Counted from the stretch's first letter, positions 8,036 through 17,522 are shown. The stretch: 45,078 nt of DNA from Pseudomonadota bacterium (GCA_018242105.1 JAFECP010000049.1:7885-52962), one strand, 5' to 3'. Numbers and translations: made by a program. Notes: a model not told the origin generated them from the letters alone.

Positions 8036-9438
8036 AGTTGCGCCTTCCACAATTCGTGGAACGTCTTGCCCTGCGGCGCGGGCAGGTCGCGCACGGCGAA
8101 CCAACCATGGGGAAGCGGTAGTGCCGCAATATGCCCGCGTTTGCCGCCAACGATCTTCAGGAATCGCGCAGCGATGCCGGCGACCAGGCGATAAAGCGCC
8201 GGACGCTTGGCGAAGAACGCCCAGATGCCGAGGCCCACAACGAAACTCTTCGGCGCCAACCCGCTGGCGTGTTCGCGCGCACGCCAATGGCGCATGATCG
8301 CGGGCAGCGGAATTTTCACCGGACACACTTCCGCGCAGCGCCCGCAGAAGGTGGAGGCGTTGGCGAGATGCGCCGCATTCGCCACGCCCAGCATGCCGGG
8401 GTTGAGCGCGGCGCCGATGGGGCCCGGATAGGTCGCGCCATAAGCATGCCCGCCCACCGCGCCATAGATCGGGCAGTGGTTGAGACAGGCCGAGCAGCGG
8501 ATGCAGCGCAGAACCTCTTCCGCTTCGCCACCGATCAGGCGCGAGCGGCCATTGTCCACCAGCACCACATGAAAATTTTTCGGCCCGTCGCCATCCGACG
8601 GTCCGGACATCACGGAGACGTAAGAGGAGATATCCTGCCCGGTGGCGGAACGGGTGAGCAGGCGCAGCAGTACGGCAGCGTCATTCAGATCGGCACAGAC
8701 TTTCTCGATCCCGGTCAGAACGATATGCGTTTTGGGCAGAAGCCGCGTCAGATCGCCGTTACCTTCATTGGTGACGATGATGGCAGCGCCTTCCTCGGCG
8801 GCAAGGAAATTCGCGCCGGTGATGCCGGCATCCGCCGCTTCGAACTGCGCGCGCAGAAGCTGGCGCGCCTCACCAACCAATGCTTGCCGCTCATCCAAAT
8901 TGCGCTTGGGATCGAGCTTGGTATGCGCCTCGCGGAACGTCTGGGCCACTTGTTCTTTGTGCAGGTGAAAGGCTGGCGCAATGATGTGGCTGGGCGGCTC
9001 TTTGCGAAGCTGGATGATGTATTCGCCCAGATCGGTTTCGACCGGGATCAAGCCGTTCGCTTCGAGGAACGGGTTGAGCGCAATCTCCTCGCTCACCATG
9101 GACTTGCCCTTGGTGACGGTCTTCGCGCCCACATCCTTCAGGATGCCGAGCACAACTTCGCGCGCCTCCTTCGCATCACGCGCCCAATGCACCTTGCCGC
9201 CGCGCGCGGTGACGGAACGCTCGAACTGTTCCAGCAGCGTGTCCAGATGGGTGAGGGCGTAGTCGCGGATGGCGCGGCCTTGTTCGCGCAGCGCTTGCCA
9301 ATCGCCGCCGAAACGCTCGATGGCGAGTGCGCGATTGGCGCCGAAATGGGTTTTCAACCGGCCCAGCGCGATCTTCAGGCTTTCATCCGCGAGCGCGGCT
9401 TTCGAGGCGGCGGGAAAATCGCGCGGGCCTTGGTTCAT
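8032..9438 (-). CDS. lutB: Lactate utilization iron-sulfur protein B
   Basis: The 468-aa protein is the large subunit of the LutABC L-lactate oxidation system. The N-terminal half is a LUD domain with segments such as GANFLAAEEGAAIIVTNEGN. The C-terminal half carries two 4Fe-4S motifs, CIRCSACLNHCP and CGRCAEVCPVKIPL, consistent with electron transfer out of lactate. Length is as expected (about 470 aa). It overlaps lutA by 4 bp upstream and lutC by 4 bp downstream. No lactate permease or GntR-type LldR regulator lies next to it in this window. Confidence 0.95.
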   Translation of the reverse strand: MNQGPRDFPAASKAALADESLKIALGRLKTHFGANRALAIERFGGDWQALREQGRAIRDYALTHLDTLLEQFERSVTARGGKVHWARDAKEAREVVLGILKDVGAKTVTKGKSMVSEEIALNPFLEANGLIPVETDLGEYIIQLRKEPPSHIIAPAFHLHKEQVAQTFREAHTKLDPKRNLDERQALVGEARQLLRAQFEAADAGITGANFLAAEEGAAIIVTNEGNGDLTRLLPKTHIVLTGIEKVCADLNDAAVLLRLLTRSATGQDISSYVSVMSGPSDGDGPKNFHVVLVDNGRSRLIGGEAEEVLRCIRCSACLNHCPIYGAVGGHAYGATYPGPIGAALNPGMLGVANAAHLANASTFCGRCAEVCPVKIPLPAIMRHWRAREHASGLAPKSFVVGLGIWAFFAKRPALYRLVAGIAARFLKIVGGKRGHIAALPLPHGWFAVRDLPAPQGKTFHELWKAQL

Positions 9439-10190
9439 GGCTCGCCCAGCGCGGGATCGTGCATGTCCGCCAGCACTTCGGCGATGTGGCGCACCTTCAC
9501 CGGATAGCTTTGCCGTTCCATGCGTCCCGCCAAATGCAGCAGGCAGCCGAGATCGGGGCCGACGAGCAAGTCCGCGCCGGTGGAGCGGATGTCGGCGATC
9601 TTGTCATCCGCCATGCGCTCCGAAATCCCGGGGTATTTGACACTGAAGAGGCCGCCGAAACCGCAGCAAACCTCCGGCTCTTTCAGCTCGGAAAGCTGCA
9701 AGCCTTCCACCGTATTCAGAAGTTGCCGCGGCTCGCCCTTCACCTTCATCTCGCGAAGCGACGAGCAGGAGGTGTGATAGCAGGCATGGGCCTCGCAATG
9801 CGCGGAAAGATTCCTGATCCCACGCACATTCACCAGGAACGAGACAAGCTCATAGGTTTTCGCCGCCAGCGCCTTGGCGCGCGGCAGATAATCGGGGTCG
9901 TCGCGCAACGCTTCGACATAGTGAACTTTGATCATTCCGCCGCAAGAACCGGACGGCGCAACGACGTAATCGAAGCCCTCGAAAGCATCGATCACCGCGC
10001 GCGCGAGCGCGGCAGCATCCTTGTCTGCGCCGCTATTCCAGGCGGGCTGGCCGCAACAGGTCTGCATGTCCGGTACGAACACCTCGCACCCCGCTTGCTC
10101 CAGAAGCTTCACCGCCGCGAAACCCACGGAAGGCCGCATCAGATCGACAAGGCAGGTGACGAAAAGGCCGGCGCGCGGCTTGCTGCTCAT
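9435..10190 (-). CDS. lutA: Lactate utilization protein A (CCG-domain subunit)
   Basis: A 251-aa protein with the two cysteine-rich (CCG) domains typical of LutA, GlpC and heterodisulfide reductase subunit B. They are visible as CCGQPAWNSG with SGSCGGM in the first half, and HTSCSS with EVCCGFGGLFSVKYP in the second. These cysteines bind an unusual iron-sulfur cluster. The frame starts MSSKPRAGLFVTCLVD and overlaps the upstream acyltransferase gene by 4 bp, so lactate oxidation genes are translated from the same message as a lipid-type enzyme here. Confidence 0.94.
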   Translation of the reverse strand: MSSKPRAGLFVTCLVDLMRPSVGFAAVKLLEQAGCEVFVPDMQTCCGQPAWNSGADKDAAALARAVIDAFEGFDYVVAPSGSCGGMIKVHYVEALRDDPDYLPRAKALAAKTYELVSFLVNVRGIRNLSAHCEAHACYHTSCSSLREMKVKGEPRQLLNTVEGLQLSELKEPEVCCGFGGLFSVKYPGISERMADDKIADIRSTGADLLVGPDLGCLLHLAGRMERQSYPVKVRHIAEVLADMHDPALGEP

Positions 10191-11041
10191 CTGCTATGTT
10201 TTGCGCGTTTGCGTGTGTGCGGCAAGCCCTGGCCCAGCGCATAGGTAGCCTCGCGCAGCAGGTTCATGAGTTGCTGGCGGTCTTCGATCCTCGCAAGCGT
10301 GTCATACGGTATGACATCGCCCACGCGCACCACCACCTCATGGCCGATGCTGTCATGCACTTCCCTGAACAGCAGTGAGAGCCGGAGAGTCATCGAAAGA
10401 TGGCTGGCAAGCTGGAAGAGGCGGCTGTTCTGACCCGCGAAATAGACCGGCACCACAGAGGCTCTGCCCTGGCCGATCAACCGCGCGGTGAGGTTCTTCC
10501 ATTCCGCATCGATGGCGCGTTTGTCCCAGAGCTTGGGTGTGGTGGAGACTCCACCGGCGGGAAACACGATCAGGCAGCCGCCGTTCAGCAGATGATGCTT
10601 GGCGGCGGCGCGGGATTTGAGATTGGTTTGCAGCGCCGCTTCGGTCTCGGTGAAATCCACCGGCAGCAGAAATTCTTTCGCCTCGTCTGCGCGATTCAGG
10701 ACGGCGTTGGTGAGAATGCGAAAATCGCCGCGCACCCGATTGACAAGGTGGCAGATGATGACGCCGTCCAATACGCCGAAGGGGTGGTTGGCGACGAATA
10801 CCAGCGGCCCTGCCTTTGGCACGCGGGCCAGCGCTTCTTCGTTCACGGCGACATGAATATCCAGAAGCCGGATCGCCAGATCCCAGAAGCTTTCACCGGG
10901 CAGGCGGCGCGAGAAGCGCTCGTCATAGAGCGATTTCAGGCGCGGCTGGCCCGTCATCCGTTCGATCATGCGGATGATGAATCGCTTCAGCCGCGGATCG
11001 CCGGCTTCCGCATAAGAGAATGTTTCGGCTGCGCTGCCCAT
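10187..11041 (-). CDS. Lysophospholipid acyltransferase family protein (PlsC-like)
   Basis: The 284-aa product belongs to the PlsC/glycerolipid acyltransferase superfamily. The catalytic motif appears as NHPFGVLDG, a histidine-aspartate pair spaced H-x5-D as in the COG3176/haemolysin-like branch rather than the classical H-x4-D. A later VFPAGGVST block corresponds to the substrate-binding FPEG motif. It has no clear signal peptide. It could acylate a lyso-lipid or an amino-lipid; which one cannot be told from sequence. It shares a 4-bp overlap with lutA, and lies 46 bp after the upstream hydrolase gene. Confidence 0.85.
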   Translation of the reverse strand: MGSAAETFSYAEAGDPRLKRFIIRMIERMTGQPRLKSLYDERFSRRLPGESFWDLAIRLLDIHVAVNEEALARVPKAGPLVFVANHPFGVLDGVIICHLVNRVRGDFRILTNAVLNRADEAKEFLLPVDFTETEAALQTNLKSRAAAKHHLLNGGCLIVFPAGGVSTTPKLWDKRAIDAEWKNLTARLIGQGRASVVPVYFAGQNSRLFQLASHLSMTLRLSLLFREVHDSIGHEVVVRVGDVIPYDTLARIEDRQQLMNLLREATYALGQGLPHTRKRAKHSR

Positions 11042-11087
11042 GATTTGCGCAGTCTAGCGGCCTGGCCTGCCGGTTTGAAGGCGGCGG

Positions 11088-12056
11088 CTAGCGGGGAAAG
11101 CGCTTCTTCAGCCATGCGATCATGGCGGCGCTGGTTTCTTCCGGATGTTCCTGCTGCGTCCAGTGCCCGCACTTCTTGATGAGCACTTTCTCCAGATCGG
11201 GCACAAAGCGCTCCATGCCCTCGGCCATGGCAGGGGAGAGCACCACATCGTCCTCCGCCATGATCATCAGGCCGGGCACGTGCACACGCTGCTCCATCGT
11301 GCCGCTCTCCACCCAGTTGCGGGTGAAATTGCGATACCAGTTGATGCCGCCGGTGAATCCGGTCTTTTCGAAGGTGTCGATGAAGAACTGCAGCTCTTCC
11401 TTCGGCATCACCAATTCGCCGGGCCACAGGCTCTCGTCCGATTGCAGTGCATGGACGAGTTCGAGGTTGCGCTGCTCCTGCGGCAGCTTCGCATATTCCT
11501 CCGCCGTCGGCCCACCCTTGCGCATGAAGAAGCGGAACGTCTTGCCGGTGTCCTTCGCCAGCAGCGCGTCGGCCACGCCGGGCTTCTGGAAATAAACGAT
11601 ATACATGTTCTCGCCATAGACGGCGCGCATCGCCATGATCGGATCGATCGGTGGGCGCACGATGAAGGGCGTGTTCACGCCGATCACGCCGCTGACGCGC
11701 TTGGGGTGATAGATAGGCATCTGCCAGACGACGAATCCGCCCCAATCGTGGCCGGCGAACACGGCCTTTTCGATTCCGAATGCATCCAGCATGCCGGCGA
11801 GATCGCCCGTCAGATGCTTCATGTCGTAATCTTCGATCTTCTCCGGCCGCGAGGTCAGGCCATAGCCGCGCTGGTCAGGCGCCAGAACGTGGAAGCCCGC
11901 ATCCGCCAGCGCCTTGATCTGATAGCGCCAGGAAAAGGCCAGTTCCGGAAAACCGTGGCAGAACACGACTGGCACGCCGTCTTTCGGCCCGGCTTCGTAA
12001 ACGGCCATATCGATGCCGTTGGTCTTCACCATTTTCGGCTTCGGCATATCCAGCAT
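11088..12056 (-). CDS. Alpha/beta hydrolase, epoxide hydrolase-like
   Basis: This 322-aa protein has the epoxide-hydrolase variant of the alpha/beta fold: an aspartate nucleophile in FAGHDWGGFV, the oxyanion segment HGFPELAFSW, the acidic residue in MIMAEDDVV and the histidine in CGHWTQQEHPEE. I chose ATG 12056 (MLDMPKPKM) because GGGGAG lies six bases upstream; ATG 12062 would put the ribosome site directly against the start. Soluble epoxide hydrolases open epoxides by way of an ester intermediate, but haloalkane dehalogenases share the motif. It follows the FAD oxidoreductase gene by 25 bp, which would suit an epoxidase-hydrolase pairing, though that is only inference. Confidence 0.88.
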   Translation of the reverse strand: MLDMPKPKMVKTNGIDMAVYEAGPKDGVPVVFCHGFPELAFSWRYQIKALADAGFHVLAPDQRGYGLTSRPEKIEDYDMKHLTGDLAGMLDAFGIEKAVFAGHDWGGFVVWQMPIYHPKRVSGVIGVNTPFIVRPPIDPIMAMRAVYGENMYIVYFQKPGVADALLAKDTGKTFRFFMRKGGPTAEEYAKLPQEQRNLELVHALQSDESLWPGELVMPKEELQFFIDTFEKTGFTGGINWYRNFTRNWVESGTMEQRVHVPGLMIMAEDDVVLSPAMAEGMERFVPDLEKVLIKKCGHWTQQEHPEETSAAMIAWLKKRFPR

Positions 12057-12081
12057 CGTCATCTCCCCAATGTTCTGTTTG

Positions 12082-13554
12082 TCAGCCCGCGAGATTGAGG
12101 CGCGCGAACATCTCGTCGCGCTCCGGCCCCATCTTCGGCGGATAGAAATCCCGCTTTTCCTTGATGGCCTTGGGCAACGCCCACGTCGCAAGAATGCGCG
12201 CCACCACGCCCGGCCGCTTCAGGAAAGCGGCCGGTTCGTCCAGCATGTGGAAGATGCGCGAGAACGCACGGCTCACCTGCACATGCGCCCGTTGCGCGGG
12301 CACCAACCCGTCATCGGTGAAGCTTTTCATGATGCGTGCGCGCAGGCTGGGCTTGTAATGCGGATCGCGCTCATGCTCCGCGCGGCGGATGGCCTGAAGG
12401 TCCAGCTTCGCCATGGAATCGAAATAGGGCCGGATGGCCTTCTCGAATTCACGTTCATACATCTTCGCGCGTTCGGCCGGATCGGGCGTCGCATCCAGTG
12501 CTTCGCGCAGGATATGCGCCTCCACGAAGCCGCTGGAGCAGCCGCGGCCGTAGAGCGGGTTGGTGCGCACGGCGGCATCGCCCAGCGGGAAGAAGTTCAG
12601 AACCTGCGGCGCGCCGTCTTTCATATAATGCCGCCACACATTCTGCAGGCTGCCCATCGAATAGACGGCGCTGACGGGTTCCGCGCGCTGCGGATTCATC
12701 CAGCGCGCGGCGCCGGGCAGCGCCATGCAGACCGCATCGAAGACTTCCGGTTTCATCACCGCCATGCGCATTTCGGTCTCAATTTCCGGCGTCGCAAGGG
12801 TGACGGAGAAGTGGCGATTGTCGGCGATGAAGACACCAAATTTGATGTAACCCAGATCGCCGCCGCCGGGCACGCCATCGCGCGGCGGCTCGTCCTGCCC
12901 GTCGCGCAGGCGATAGTGGCGCGTGAAATAGAGGATGCCGCAAGGGCTGGCCTCTTCGCGCACGGCAATGCCCTCCGCGCGCATCCATTCGGGAAACACG
13001 GTGTTACGGCCGGTGGCGTCGATCACGACATCGGCACGCATCTCTTCGATGGCACCGTTGCGTTCTACCTTCAGGCCTTCGACGATAAGCTTGCTGCCTT
13101 CGCGGCGCGTAATGAGTCCGCGCACGCCGGCATCGGTGATGAAGCGCACGCCGGGAAGCTTGGCGGCGTGGCGGCGGATGACCAGTTCCAGCGTCGTGCG
13201 GCGGCTGAACAGAAGCGTGAGGTCTTCGTCGCCTTTTTCCGCGGTGTATTTGTTTTCGAGCGTGGGCGGCAGGCCTTCAGCAAATCCGAACAACCGCGTG
13301 CCTTCGGCCAGAAGCTCTTTCATCAGGTCCGGATAGCGGTCGCGGATCAGCGAAGTGAGGCGGCCGAGAAAGGCGTGGCTGTGGCGCAGTTGCGTGGCGC
13401 CGCGCCGCTCCCATTGGGTGAAGGCTTCTTCCGGCGATGTGTCCGGCGGCGGCGGATCGCGATCCAGGAAAACGACTTCGCGCGCGCCGCCGCTCAGCGC
13501 CAGCGCCGCGCCGAGCCCCGCGATGCCCGCGCCCGCGACCAGTATCTTTTCCAT
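12082..13554 (-). CDS. FAD-dependent oxidoreductase
   Basis: The 490-aa protein opens with a Rossmann FAD-binding fingerprint (KILVAGAGIAGLGAALAL followed by VVFLDRD) and has the second FAD motif around residue 320 (FFPLGDAAVRTNPLYGRG), the layout of group A flavin monooxygenases and geranylgeranyl reductase-like enzymes. A DATGRN motif near residue 180 is also typical. The substrate is not predictable. It starts immediately after the DUF423 stop codon (no gap) and is followed 25 bp later by an epoxide hydrolase-like gene, so the pair may act together on one compound. Confidence 0.87.
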   Translation of the reverse strand: MEKILVAGAGIAGLGAALALSGGAREVVFLDRDPPPPDTSPEEAFTQWERRGATQLRHSHAFLGRLTSLIRDRYPDLMKELLAEGTRLFGFAEGLPPTLENKYTAEKGDEDLTLLFSRRTTLELVIRRHAAKLPGVRFITDAGVRGLITRREGSKLIVEGLKVERNGAIEEMRADVVIDATGRNTVFPEWMRAEGIAVREEASPCGILYFTRHYRLRDGQDEPPRDGVPGGGDLGYIKFGVFIADNRHFSVTLATPEIETEMRMAVMKPEVFDAVCMALPGAARWMNPQRAEPVSAVYSMGSLQNVWRHYMKDGAPQVLNFFPLGDAAVRTNPLYGRGCSSGFVEAHILREALDATPDPAERAKMYEREFEKAIRPYFDSMAKLDLQAIRRAEHERDPHYKPSLRARIMKSFTDDGLVPAQRAHVQVSRAFSRIFHMLDEPAAFLKRPGVVARILATWALPKAIKEKRDFYPPKMGPERDEMFARLNLAG

Positions 13555-13926
13555 TCACACAACTTTCGTGGCCGCCCAAGCCAGCGCGATCCAGCCCACC
13601 AGGAACGCAAGCCCGCCGAACGGTGTCACGAATCCTAAACTTCGCACGCCCGTCAGCGCCAGCAGATAAAGCGAGCCGGAAAACAGAATGATTCCGGCGA
13701 GAAAAAATCCTGCCGCCACGGAAGCAGGTGTTGACGCAGCGCCGCTGCGGACCGCCAGCGCGGCCAGTCCTATCGCAAGCGCGTGATACATATGATAGCG
13801 CGCGCCGGTCTCGAAAACCTCGATCGCATGCGCATCGATTCGCCCTTGCAGGCCATGCGCGCCGAACGCGCCGAACGCCACGGCCAGCGCACCGTTGACG
13901 GCGGCGATGACCAACCAGAGATTCAT
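13555..13926 (-). CDS. DUF423 family small membrane protein
   Basis: A 123-aa membrane protein of the DUF423 (YgdD-like) family. It has about four hydrophobic helices: LWLVIAAVNGALAVAFGAFG, YHMYHALAIGLAALAV, AAGFFLAGIILFSGSLYL and FGGLAFLVGWIALAWAA. The conserved GAFGAHGL and SGSLYLLALTG motifs of the family are both present. The function of the family is unknown. The ATG at 13926 overlaps the last base of the M20 gene stop (TGATG), which argues for coupled translation and against the longer frame beginning at 14139. Confidence 0.9.
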   Translation of the reverse strand: MNLWLVIAAVNGALAVAFGAFGAHGLQGRIDAHAIEVFETGARYHMYHALAIGLAALAVRSGAASTPASVAAGFFLAGIILFSGSLYLLALTGVRSLGFVTPFGGLAFLVGWIALAWAATKVV

Positions 13927-15185
13927 CACACGCACCCGCAGCCATGCGCGTGCGGAACCTGATCGGCCACCGGATCGTGCAGCGCGGCGAGCGCGTTCTG
14001 CGACAGCTCCTTCGTCGCTTCGAAGTCCTTCTTGGCGGTGTCGAGCAGGCGTGGCGTCAGCATCAGATCGAGCGCTGTCATCGCCAGCGATTTGGCGCCG
14101 TCGAGCACAGCCAGATCGCCTTTGCCCGATCCTGCCCATTTGGCGAACTCGGCATTGTGGATGATGACGTTCGACGGCGCGACCGCCAGCATGGGATGGA
14201 TCGACGGCACGCGATGGCTGACATTGCCCATGTCGGTCGAGCCCGCGAAGCCCGGCGGCACATCCTTCATTGGGAAGAATTCGCGGCCTAGCGCCGTGGC
14301 GTTGTCTTCATACGCCTGCGCGATGGCCCAGTTGGTCTTCATGTCGAGATAATCCGAAGCGCCCCACTTCGTTTCCACCTTGCAGCCGGTAGCGATCGCG
14401 GCACCTTCGAAACAGGCCTGCACGCGCGCTTTCAGATGCGCCAGCTCATGCACATCGACCGCCCGCACATAGAAGCGGCAGGCGGCGCGCTCGGGCACGA
14501 TGTTCGGCGCGAGGCCGCCTTCGGTGATGATGCCATGGATGCGTTCGTTGTTCCTGATGTGCTGGCGCAGTTGCGCGATGGATTGGTAGGCCTGCACCAC
14601 GGCGTCCAGCGCATTCAGGCCGCGATAGGGCATGGCGGCGGCATGCGCGGCGCGGCCGTGATAGGTGACTTCCACCTCGGAGATGGCGATGCAGGGCATC
14701 GTCATCAGGTTCATGTTCGCGGGATGGATCATCATCGCCGCGTCCACTTTCTCGAACGCACCTTCGCGCGCGACGATTTCCTTGCCGCCGAAGCGTTCTT
14801 CCGCCGGCGTGCCCAGATAGCGCACACGGCCGGGCAGGCGGCCGTTCAGCTTCGCAAGACCGAGCGCTGCGCCCAGACCGCTTGTCGCGATGATGTTGTG
14901 GCCGCAGGCATGGCCGATGCCGGGCAGGGCGTCATATTCGGAAAGGATCGCGATGTTCGGCCCCTTGTCGCCGAACTCCGAAACATAGGCCGTCTTTAAC
15001 CCATAGGCTTCGCGCTGCACTTTCAGATCGTGACGCTCGGCTGCCCTGGCAAGCTTCTCCGCGGACTTGAATTCCTGCAGCGCCAGCTCCGGCTCCTGAT
15101 GAATGCTGTGGCTCAAATCCAGCAGCTCCGCCTTCATGCCGTCGATGGCGGCGCAGACGTCCTTCTTCAGTTGTTCCAGGGACAT
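13926..15185 (-). CDS. M20 family metallopeptidase / amidohydrolase
   Basis: The 419-aa protein belongs to the M20 family branch that includes aminobenzoyl-glutamate hydrolase, aminoacylase and hippurate hydrolase. Zinc-site motifs are seen as GIGHACGHNIIA (about residues 99-110), the catalytic glutamate pair in TPAEERFGGKE, and the dimerisation-domain segment VEVTYHGRAAHAAAMPYRG. The start at 15185 (MSLEQLKKD) is preferred to the longer frame because the extra residues look non-coding. It heads a compact - strand array that runs to lutC, and is divergent from the hydrolase gene at 15275. A short HGCGC tail at the C terminus is unusual. Substrate unknown. Confidence 0.9.
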   Translation of the reverse strand: MSLEQLKKDVCAAIDGMKAELLDLSHSIHQEPELALQEFKSAEKLARAAERHDLKVQREAYGLKTAYVSEFGDKGPNIAILSEYDALPGIGHACGHNIIATSGLGAALGLAKLNGRLPGRVRYLGTPAEERFGGKEIVAREGAFEKVDAAMMIHPANMNLMTMPCIAISEVEVTYHGRAAHAAAMPYRGLNALDAVVQAYQSIAQLRQHIRNNERIHGIITEGGLAPNIVPERAACRFYVRAVDVHELAHLKARVQACFEGAAIATGCKVETKWGASDYLDMKTNWAIAQAYEDNATALGREFFPMKDVPPGFAGSTDMGNVSHRVPSIHPMLAVAPSNVIIHNAEFAKWAGSGKGDLAVLDGAKSLAMTALDLMLTPRLLDTAKKDFEATKELSQNALAALHDPVADQVPHAHGCGCV

Positions 15186-15274
15186 GGGCTCTCGCGGCAA
15201 TGGCGTCGCAGCATCATAGACAGGCCGAAGCGGCTTTGCGAAGGTCCGCCCGGTCGGACATTTCAGGTGTGCCC

Positions 15275-16054
15275 ATGACGCAATTCGCAACCGCAAAAGA
15301 CGGCGTGAAACTTGGCTATGACGTGGCGGGCGAGGGTGCGCCCGTCATGCTCGTCCATGGCTTCGCTTCGGACCGCAAGCAGAATTGGAAAACCCCCGGC
15401 TGGTACGACACATTGACCGGCGCGGGCTACAAAGTGATCGCGCTGGACAATCGCGGCCACGGCGAAAGCGACAAGCCTTACAATCCCGCGTCCTACAGCC
15501 ATGAGATCATGGCCGATGACGTGCTGACGGTGCTGCAGGCCGCCGGCATCGGCGAGGCATTGCTGATGGGCTATTCGATGGGCGGCTATATCAGCATGTC
15601 GCTGCTGCTGCGCCATCCCGAACGCTTTCAGAAGGTGGTCATCGCCGGCGTTGGCGCCAGCTATCTCGACATCAATGCGGCGGAAGGCGCGGTGGCCGAT
15701 CCGCAGCGCCGCTCGGCGGTGGCCGATGCGCTTCTGGTGGACGATCCGGCCACCATCACCAACAAAACGGCGCGCGATTTCCGCGCCTTTGCCGATCAGG
15801 CCGGCAAGGACCGCCGCGCGCTTGCCGCCTGTATGCGCGGCAGCCGCGATGTTTTCTCGCGCGAACGGCTTGCCCATTCAAAACGCCCGGTTCTGGTGGT
15901 TTGCGGAGAGAAAGACGTGCTGACCGGTCCGCCCGGTCCCCTCGCTGCGGCATTTGGCAACGGGCGCGCGGTCACCGTGCCAAATCGCGATCACATGACG
16001 GCGGTGGGCGATAAGGTTTATAAGGCTGCCGTTCTTGAGTTCTTCAAAGAGTGA
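15275..16054 (+). CDS. Alpha/beta hydrolase
   Basis: A 259-aa alpha/beta-hydrolase with a serine nucleophile in [12 protein letters not shown], the oxyanion segment [12 protein letters not shown], the acidic residue in [10 protein letters not shown] and the histidine in [10 protein letters not shown]. Start ATG 15275 gives a normal N terminus; upstream in-frame sequence belongs to the divergent promoter region. Its stop overlaps the start of the glutaryl-CoA dehydrogenase gene, so the two are co-translated. It might be a thioesterase or lactonase in acyl-CoA metabolism, but nothing in the sequence settles this. Confidence 0.88.
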   Translation: MTQFATAKDGVKLGYDVAGEGAPVMLVHGFASDRKQNWKTPGWYDTLTGAGYKVIALDNRGHGESDKPYNPASYSHEIMADDVLTVLQAAGIGEALLMGYSMGGYISMSLLLRHPERFQKVVIAGVGASYLDINAAEGAVADPQRRSAVADALLVDDPATITNKTARDFRAFADQAGKDRRALAACMRGSRDVFSRERLAHSKRPVLVVCGEKDVLTGPPGPLAAAFGNGRAVTVPNRDHMTAVGDKVYKAAVLEFFKE

Positions 16055-17274
16055 TGTCCATGAGCGCCGAACACAAAGCCGCCCACGCCCCTGCCAGACT
16101 GGAATCCAATCCGTTCGACTGGGCCGATCCGCTCTTGTTGAGCGAAGAATTGTCCGAGCAGGAACGCATGGTGCAGGGCAGCGCGCGCGATTATTGCCAG
16201 GACAAGCTTGCCTCGCGCGTGAAGATGGGATTTCGCAACGAGACGTTCGACCGCTCCATCATGACCGAGATGGGCGAGATGGGTTTTCTCGGCTGCACGC
16301 TGCCGGAGCAGTATGGCGGCGGAGAGTTGAATTACACCTGCTATGGCCTCGTCGCGCGGGAAGTCGAGCGTGTGGACAGCGGCTATCGCTCGGCGATGAG
16401 CGTGCAGAACTCGCTCGTCATGCATCCGATCTTCGCTTATGGCAGCGAAGAGCAGCGCATGCGCTATCTGCCCAAGCTGGCGAGCGGCGAGTTCGTCGGC
16501 TGCTTCGGATTGACCGAGCCGGATTTCGGCTCCGATCCTGGCGGCATGGTGACGAAGGCGGCGAAAGAAGCGAATGGCTACCGCCTCAACGGCGCCAAGA
16601 TGTGGATCACCAATTCACCGATCGCCGATGTCGCGGTGGTGTGGGCGAAGCTGGATGGCGACATTCGAGGCTTTATCGTGGAACGCGGCGCCAAGGGTTT
16701 CTCCACACCCAAGATCGAAGGCAAGTTCTCGCTGCGCGCGAGTGTGACGGGCGAGATCGTTCTGGAAGATTGCATCGTGCCGGAATCGGCGCTGCTGCCG
16801 AATGTGCGCGGACTCTCCGGCCCCTTCGGCTGCCTCAACCGCGCGCGCTACGGCATCGCCTGGGGCGCGATGGGCGCGGCGGAGGCCTGCTGGCATGCCG
16901 CGCGGTCTTACACGATGGAGCGCAAACAGTTCGGCCGCCCGCTCGCCGCCAACCAGCTCATCCAGAAGAAGCTGGCCGACATGCAGACGGAGATCGCGCT
17001 CGGCCTCGCCGGCGCGCTGCATCTGGGCCGCCTGATGGATTCCGGCCGCGCCGCGCCGCCGGCGATTTCGCTGCTGAAGCGCAACAATTGCGGCAAGGCG
17101 CTCGCCATCGCCCGTGAAGCGCGCGACATGCATGGCGGCAACGGCGTGTCGGACGAATATGGCGTGATCCGCCATGTGTTGAATCTGGAAGCGGTGAACA
17201 CCTATGAGGGCACGCACGATGTGCATGCCCTCATCATGGGCCGCGCGATGACAGGCTTGCAGGCGTTCAGCTAA
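16054..17274 (+). CDS. gcdH: Glutaryl-CoA dehydrogenase (acyl-CoA dehydrogenase family)
   Basis: GcdH oxidises and decarboxylates glutaryl-CoA to crotonyl-CoA in lysine, tryptophan and benzoyl-CoA degradation. The 406-aa protein has the acyl-CoA dehydrogenase segments [17 protein letters not shown] and [11 protein letters not shown], and the glutaryl-CoA dehydrogenase-type catalytic glutamate in [17 protein letters not shown] near residue 385. The C terminus (TGLQAFS) also matches that subfamily. The start is ambiguous: GTG 16051, ATG 16054 and ATG 16060 are in frame. ATG 16054 overlaps the upstream stop as TGATG; ATG 16060 has better spacing from AAAGAG. Confidence 0.92.
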   Translation: MSMSAEHKAAHAPARLESNPFDWADPLLLSEELSEQERMVQGSARDYCQDKLASRVKMGFRNETFDRSIMTEMGEMGFLGCTLPEQYGGGELNYTCYGLVAREVERVDSGYRSAMSVQNSLVMHPIFAYGSEEQRMRYLPKLASGEFVGCFGLTEPDFGSDPGGMVTKAAKEANGYRLNGAKMWITNSPIADVAVVWAKLDGDIRGFIVERGAKGFSTPKIEGKFSLRASVTGEIVLEDCIVPESALLPNVRGLSGPFGCLNRARYGIAWGAMGAAEACWHAARSYTMERKQFGRPLAANQLIQKKLADMQTEIALGLAGALHLGRLMDSGRAAPPAISLLKRNNCGKALAIAREARDMHGGNGVSDEYGVIRHVLNLEAVNTYEGTHDVHALIMGRAMTGLQAFS

Positions 17275-17302
17275 TAATCTGTACACGGATTTTGTCGTCA
17301 AA

Positions 17303-17322
17303 CGGCGGACACATTTCCGCCG
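17303..17322 (+). terminator. Possible weak terminator hairpin after gcdH
   Basis: A 7-bp stem (CGGCGGA/TCCGCCG) with a 6-base loop lies 28 bp after the gcdH stop. No T-run follows it, so if it stops transcription it does so poorly or with Rho. The rest of the 248-bp space before the Crp-like gene holds the EcfG-like promoter. Confidence 0.3.
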
Positions 17323-17354
17323 CCACCGTGCCGTGTGCGTGGAGAATGCGGCGT

Positions 17355-17380
17355 GGAACGCATCGCTGTCTCCGTACGTT
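17355..17380 (+). promoter_or_regulatory. EcfG-type general stress response promoter (candidate)
   Basis: GGAAC at 17355-17359 and CGTT at 17377-17380 are separated by exactly 17 bases, the consensus of the alphaproteobacterial EcfG sigma factor (GGAAC, 16-17 bases, CGTT). It would start transcription near 17388, leaving a roughly 135-base leader before the Crp-like gene. The -10 half lies in a direct repeat of TCCGTAC (17371 and 17381). The match is exact but short, so chance cannot be excluded without expression data. Confidence 0.5.
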
Positions 17381-17522
17381 TCCGTACTGAGAAAGCGATA
17401 GGAAGTGGAGTTATTCCGTCTAGATTCAATCAACGAAAGCGGAGGAGATTCGTTATCTGCAATCGTTGGGGCATCTCTCAGCCTTCTATTGTCTGACCGG
17501 AATAGAAGACTCTACCGATCAC

